From Halalkalicoccus tibetensis (GTDB lineage Archaea > Halobacteriota > Halobacteria > Halobacteriales > Halalkalicoccaceae), in NCBI RefSeq assembly GCF_037996645.1, contig NZ_JBBMXV010000004.1:1-64000 (forward strand): a stretch of DNA of 64,000 nt, written 5' to 3'. The notes below the pieces were generated by a model. That model saw only the letters and a list, made by a program, of their open reading frames with translations, was not told the DNA's origin and did no database searches. This document shows, one piece after another, positions 60,349 through 64,000 of the stretch. The number at the start of each line of letters is the position of its first letter. Within the stretch, counting starts at the first letter, position 1. The position numbers were made by a program, and so were the translations under genes.

Positions 60349-61131
60349 ATGGACCCTCTACTGACGGTTCTCCTCGTCTCGATTCTGGCCGGCTGTGCGA
60401 CCGGGCTGGGCGCGCTGCCGATCCTCTTTGCGGACAGCGTCTCCCACCGGGCCTACGACGCCGCGCTCGGGCTGGCCGCCGGGATCATGTTCGGCGCGGC
60501 GGTCTTCGCGCTGATCGTTCCGGGCATGGAGATCGGCTCGCTCGCGGAGGTGCTCGCCGGGATCCTGCTGGGCGGGCTGTTCCTGCTGGCCGCGAACCGG
60601 GCGATCCCCCACGTCCACCTCCGGGTCAACGGCCGGCGCGCCGACGAGCGCGACGCCGAGATCGCGCCTGAGGACGCCGACACCATCCGAAGGGCCCTCC
60701 TCGTCGGTGGCTCGATCACGATCCACAACGTCCCCGAGGGGCTGGCGATCGGTATCGCCTTCGGCAGCGGGCTCGACGCGGTCGGGATCGCGCTGGCGAT
60801 CGCCATCGCCATCCAGAACGTCCCCGACGGCTTCGCGATGGCCGTGCCGGCGAGCCAGACGGGACTCTCGGACGCGAGGACGATCCTCTACACCACCCTC
60901 TCGGGCGGGGTCCCGGAGCCGATCGCCGCCGTCGCGGGGTTCGCGCTCGTCTCGGTCGTCACCCAGCTGTTCCCCCTCGCGGCGGGGTTCGCCGCCGGGA
61001 CGATGATCGCCGTCATCTCCCGCGAGATGATCCCCCAGAGTCACGGCCACGGTTTCGCCGACGAGGCCACCCTCACCTTCCTCGCCGGCTTCGCGATCAT
61101 GCTGTTCGTCGACACCGCGCTCGCGGTCTGA
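60349..61131 (+). CDS. ZIP-family metal transporter
   Basis: A 260-residue membrane protein of the ZIP family with eight helices. The conserved metal-binding helices are HNVPEGLAIGIAFGSG (helix 4) and IQNVPDGFAMAVPAS (helix 5). A His-containing loop IPHVHLRVNG lies after helix 3. It imports Zn2+, Fe2+ or Mn2+ into the cytosol. ATG 60349 was chosen because the upstream frame includes the hairpin. It lies between divergent gyrB and top6B, which is unusual for these otherwise neighbouring genes. Confidence 0.9.
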   Translation: MDPLLTVLLVSILAGCATGLGALPILFADSVSHRAYDAALGLAAGIMFGAAVFALIVPGMEIGSLAEVLAGILLGGLFLLAANRAIPHVHLRVNGRRADERDAEIAPEDADTIRRALLVGGSITIHNVPEGLAIGIAFGSGLDAVGIALAIAIAIQNVPDGFAMAVPASQTGLSDARTILYTTLSGGVPEPIAAVAGFALVSVVTQLFPLAAGFAAGTMIAVISREMIPQSHGHGFADEATLTFLAGFAIMLFVDTALAV

Positions 61132-61166
61132 GACGCCCACTTCCACTTTCACCAAGCTACCGCACG

Positions 61167-61175
61167 GGTTTTACG
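61167..61175 (+). promoter_or_regulatory. Possible promoter of top6B
   Basis: GGTTTTACG lies 27-35 bases before the ATG at 61202, a weak TATA match with leaderless spacing. Confidence 0.35.
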
Positions 61176-61201
61176 TGCGCCGGCGATAGAGACGCGTACG
61201 A

Positions 61202-63571
61202 ATGACGTCGCTCCAGTCGACGCTCGGCGACGAGCAGGGGATCGCCGACGAGCTCGCTGCAAACCAGCGGGAGATCTCCATCGCCGAGTTCTTCGAGAAG
61301 AACAAGCACATGCTCGGGTTCGACAGCGGGGCCCGGGGGCTGGTCACCGCCGTCAAGGAGGCCGTCGACAACGCGCTGGACGCCACCGAGGAGGCGGGCA
61401 TCCTCCCCGACATCTACGTCGAGATCGAGGAGGTCGGCGACTACTACCGGCTGGTCGTCGAGGACAACGGTCCCGGCATCACCAAGGAGCAGATCCCGAA
61501 GGTGTTCGGGAAGCTGCTCTACGGCTCGCGCTTTCACGCCCGCGAGCAATCCCGCGGCCAGCAGGGGATCGGCATCTCCGCCGCAGTCCTCTACAGCCAG
61601 CTCACCAGCGGGAAGCCCGCACGGATCACCTCCCGAACCCAGGGCTCGAGCGAGGCCGAGTACTTCGAGCTGATCATCGACACCGACACCAACGAGCCCG
61701 AGATCAGCAGGGAGGAGACCACCTCCTGGGACCGCCCCCACGGGACGCGCATCGAGCTCGAGATGGAGGCGAACATGCGCGCTCGCGGCCAGCTCCGGGA
61801 CTACATCAAACACACCGCGGTCGTCAACCCCCACGCCCGGATCGAGCTCCACGAGCCGAACGACTCGTTCAAGGCCGAACGGGCGACCGACCAGCTCCCC
61901 GCCGAGACCGAGGAGATCCGCCCCCACCCCCACGGCGTCGAGCTCGGGACGGTCATCAAGATGCTCGGGGCGACCGACTCCCATTCGCTGTCAGGGTTCC
62001 TCCAGGAGGAGTTCACCCGCGTCGGGAGGAAGACCGCCGACAAAGTGCTCGACAACTTCCGGGACCGTTACTTCGGCCGCGAGATGGCCTGGGAGCCGCC
62101 CGCCGAGGACGAGATAGCGGACGCCGTGAGCGAGGCGACGACGAACAAGGCCGCCGACGCCATCGAGGCGTTCGCGAACGGGATCGCCGAGCGCGTGGCC
62201 GCCCGCGACAGCCTCGCCCACCACGAGCTCGAAGGGGTCGTCGCGGCGGTCGCCGACGAGATCAGCGTCGAACACGGCACCTTCGGCGAGACCGCCCGCG
62301 AGAAGGCCGTCGCGGCGGTCTGGAGCGCGGTCACTGAACACCGCGAGGAGGAGTGCCGTCGCCTGGTCGATGGCGCGACGAGCACCCACAAGGACGCGGC
62401 GACGATCGAGGCCCTCGCGGGGCGGATCGCCGCGAAGTTCGACGACGGCGGGCGCCACCGGCTGACCCGTTCGGCTCTCGCGGAGTACGTCGACCGCGCG
62501 GCGGACATGACCCAGGAGCGCGACGACGTGGCGATCGGCGAAACCGCCCGCGAGAACGTCGTCGAGGCGTTCTGGTCGGCCATGCGGACGGTCCCCGACG
62601 ACGTGCCGCTCGCCCGCGAGGTCGCGAGCGACCGCAACACCGCCCGCGACCTGGTCGATGCGATGCGCGAGACCGACATCATCGCCCCGCCGACGGACTG
62701 CCTGGCGCCGATCACCGACGAGCTGGTCGAAGCGGGCCTGCGAAAGGAGTTCGACGCGGAGTTCTACGCCGCGGCGACCCGGGACGCCGACGTCCACGGC
62801 GGCGACCCGTTCATCGTCGAGGCGGGGATCGCCTACGGCGGCGACATCCCCGCCGAGGGGTCGATCGACGTGATGCGCTTCGCGAACCGCGTCCCGCTGG
62901 TCTACCAGCGCGGGGCGTGTGCGACCACCGACGTGGTCAAATCGATCGGCTGGCGCAACTACGGGCTGGACCAGCCCGGCGACACCGGCCTGCCGAACGG
63001 TCCCGCGGTCGTGATGGTCCACGTCGCCTCGACGAACGTCCCGTTCACCAGCGAGTCGAAGGACGCCATCGCGAACGTCCCCGCCATCGAGGACGAGATC
63101 GAGCTCGCGATCCGTGAGGCCGCCCGCGAGCTGAAGTCCTACCTCTCGAAGCAGCGTTCGATCGCCAAACGCCGGAAGAAACAGGACGTACTGGCACAGA
63201 TCCTGCCCGAGATGGCCGAGAAGGTCGCGGAGGTGACCGGGAGGGAATCGCCGAACATCGATGCGGCGCTCGCCCGGATCATGAACAACGTCCAGGTCTC
63301 GCGCGCCGCCGAGAACGGGACGGTGAAGCTGGTCGTCGAGAACCACTCGAGCACCGCCGAGGAGCTCGACGTCACTGACATCGTCTCCGCGGAGCCGAGC
63401 GACCTCTCGGAGGGAACAGTGATAGAAATGGACGGCGAGTGGTTCGTCAAGTGGTCGCCCACGATATCGGCGGGCGAGACGGCGACCCTGGAGTACAGCG
63501 TGGACGGGGAGGCGACGTTCGACCTCGACGTGAGCGGGGTCGAGACCGCGAAACTCACGGTAGACGAATGA
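61202..63571 (+). CDS. top6B: DNA topoisomerase VI subunit B
   Basis: A 789-residue ATPase subunit. The GHKL domain has [30 protein letters not shown] and [14 protein letters not shown]. The H2TH-type region is enlarged (about 290-470) with a duplicated segment: [16 protein letters not shown] near residue 361 and [16 protein letters not shown] near 444. The transducer domain has the switch Lys region [13 protein letters not shown], and the C-terminus (about 695-789) is an Ig-like domain. It binds ATP to close the enzyme and drive strand passage. Four-base overlap with top6A. Confidence 0.95.
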   Translation: MTSLQSTLGDEQGIADELAANQREISIAEFFEKNKHMLGFDSGARGLVTAVKEAVDNALDATEEAGILPDIYVEIEEVGDYYRLVVEDNGPGITKEQIPKVFGKLLYGSRFHAREQSRGQQGIGISAAVLYSQLTSGKPARITSRTQGSSEAEYFELIIDTDTNEPEISREETTSWDRPHGTRIELEMEANMRARGQLRDYIKHTAVVNPHARIELHEPNDSFKAERATDQLPAETEEIRPHPHGVELGTVIKMLGATDSHSLSGFLQEEFTRVGRKTADKVLDNFRDRYFGREMAWEPPAEDEIADAVSEATTNKAADAIEAFANGIAERVAARDSLAHHELEGVVAAVADEISVEHGTFGETAREKAVAAVWSAVTEHREEECRRLVDGATSTHKDAATIEALAGRIAAKFDDGGRHRLTRSALAEYVDRAADMTQERDDVAIGETARENVVEAFWSAMRTVPDDVPLAREVASDRNTARDLVDAMRETDIIAPPTDCLAPITDELVEAGLRKEFDAEFYAAATRDADVHGGDPFIVEAGIAYGGDIPAEGSIDVMRFANRVPLVYQRGACATTDVVKSIGWRNYGLDQPGDTGLPNGPAVVMVHVASTNVPFTSESKDAIANVPAIEDEIELAIREAARELKSYLSKQRSIAKRRKKQDVLAQILPEMAEKVAEVTGRESPNIDAALARIMNNVQVSRAAENGTVKLVVENHSSTAEELDVTDIVSAEPSDLSEGTVIEMDGEWFVKWSPTISAGETATLEYSVDGEATFDLDVSGVETAKLTVDE

Positions 63572-64000
63572 GCACGGACACACCACACGACGCGCGAGAA
63601 CAGCTGATCGAACTGGCGGCGGAGTTCTACGACCAGTTCGCGGAGGGGGACATCCCCGAGATGACGCTCCCGACGCGGACGAAGAGCAACATCGAGTACG
63701 ACGAGGACTCGCAGGTTTGGGTCTACGGCGACCGGACGAGCACCCGATCGGCGAACTCGGTCCGGGGGGCTCGCAAGCTCCTGAAGGCGATCTACACGAT
63801 CGAGTTCCTCGCCGACCAGCTCGGCGAGGACCGCTCCTCGACGCTGCGTGAGCTGTACTACCTCTCGGAGAGCTGGGACAACGAGGAGGCGCAGTTCAAC
63901 GACCAGGACGAGTCCAACCAGCTGATCGAGGACCTCGAGATCGTCTCGGAGGTCACCCGCGAGGACTTCCACATGCGCCCCGAGGAGTCGGGCGCGACGA
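63568..64000 (+). CDS. top6A: DNA topoisomerase VI subunit A (N-terminal part)
   Basis: The first 144 codons of subunit A, cut by the window end. The N-terminal winged-helix (CAP-like) domain with the catalytic Tyr lies in the block [13 protein letters not shown], matching the R-E-x-Y-Y motif shared with Spo11. This subunit cleaves DNA; it pairs with Top6B. ATG overlaps the top6B stop. The TOPRIM domain would follow beyond base 64000. Confidence 0.94.
   Translation, partial: MSTDTPHDAREQLIELAAEFYDQFAEGDIPEMTLPTRTKSNIEYDEDSQVWVYGDRTSTRSANSVRGARKLLKAIYTIEFLADQLGEDRSSTLRELYYLSESWDNEEAQFNDQDESNQLIEDLEIVSEVTREDFHMRPEESGAT

Overview
The window is chromosomal DNA of a halophilic archaeon (class Halobacteria). 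The evidence is high GC, very acidic predicted proteins, Tat-dependent lipoproteins, archaeal information-processing genes (aIF2-alpha, Nop10, eS27, eL42, topoisomerase VI beside DNA gyrase, an archaeal initiator tRNA), TATA boxes about 25-30 bases before start codons, and heavy ATGA-type gene overlap. The species cannot be named from sequence alone. Almost all of it reads as core chromosome. I see no transposase, integrase, phage module, CRISPR array or defence island.

Layout. 1-2.8 kb: the end of sufB, then sufD, a ferritin-like protein and a DtxR/SirR-type metal regulator (Fe-S assembly and iron handling). 3.0-3.8 kb: tRNA-Gln and two tandem small beta-barrel-like genes, each with a palindrome over its TATA box. 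3.8-15.3 kb: a polysaccharide deacetylase lipoprotein, a LarA-like protein, a cyclophilin-like protein, an exonuclease, an AlaX editing protein, an HD hydrolase, LysE, threonine synthase, a flavin amine oxidase-like protein, an SRPBCC protein, a metallophosphoesterase, a membrane-anchored J-domain protein and PAC2. 15.3-16.8 kb: translation/ribosome cluster (nop10, aIF2-alpha, eS27, eL42). 17-20.1 kb: haem-copper oxidase subunit I, a membrane protein, a small conserved protein, methylglyoxal synthase and initiator tRNA-Met. 20.4-29.2 kb: a peptide-type ABC importer operon with trailing uncharacterised genes. 29.5-33.1 kb: a DJ-1/PfpI protein, a second solute-binding lipoprotein, a purine phosphoribosyltransferase and a MaoC-like protein. 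33.3-41.7 kb: a nine-gene Mrp-type cation/proton antiporter operon. 41.8-46.1 kb: CoaBC, two tandem exported lamin-tail-domain proteins and a TrxB-like flavoprotein. 46.2-53.7 kb: a globin-coupled chemoreceptor, an SRPBCC protein, TrkA/TrkH potassium uptake, a halocyanin-like protein, an M42 peptidase and a small AT-rich gene. 53.9-64 kb: polyprenyl diphosphate synthase, an MTH865-like protein, gyrBA, a ZIP transporter, and top6B with the start of top6A.

How the genes work together. Ion homeostasis is a recurring theme (Mrp antiporter, TrkAH, ZIP), as expected for a salt-in halophile. Respiration and redox are represented by CoxA, halocyanin and the TrxB-like protein. Gyrase and topoisomerase VI lie divergently with a ZIP gene between them, so the main topology enzymes are neighbours.

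The most unusual signals are non-coding. Two long modular hairpin-rich elements (12987-13142 and 58055-58243) share conserved boxes, while their hairpin stems differ in sequence but keep perfect pairing and the same geometry. Two further 3'-end elements (about 33176-33334 and 53812-53936) share a different core. The two lamin-tail genes end in an identical hairpin over the stop codon with a compensatory base-pair change. These are the best candidates for an undescribed element.
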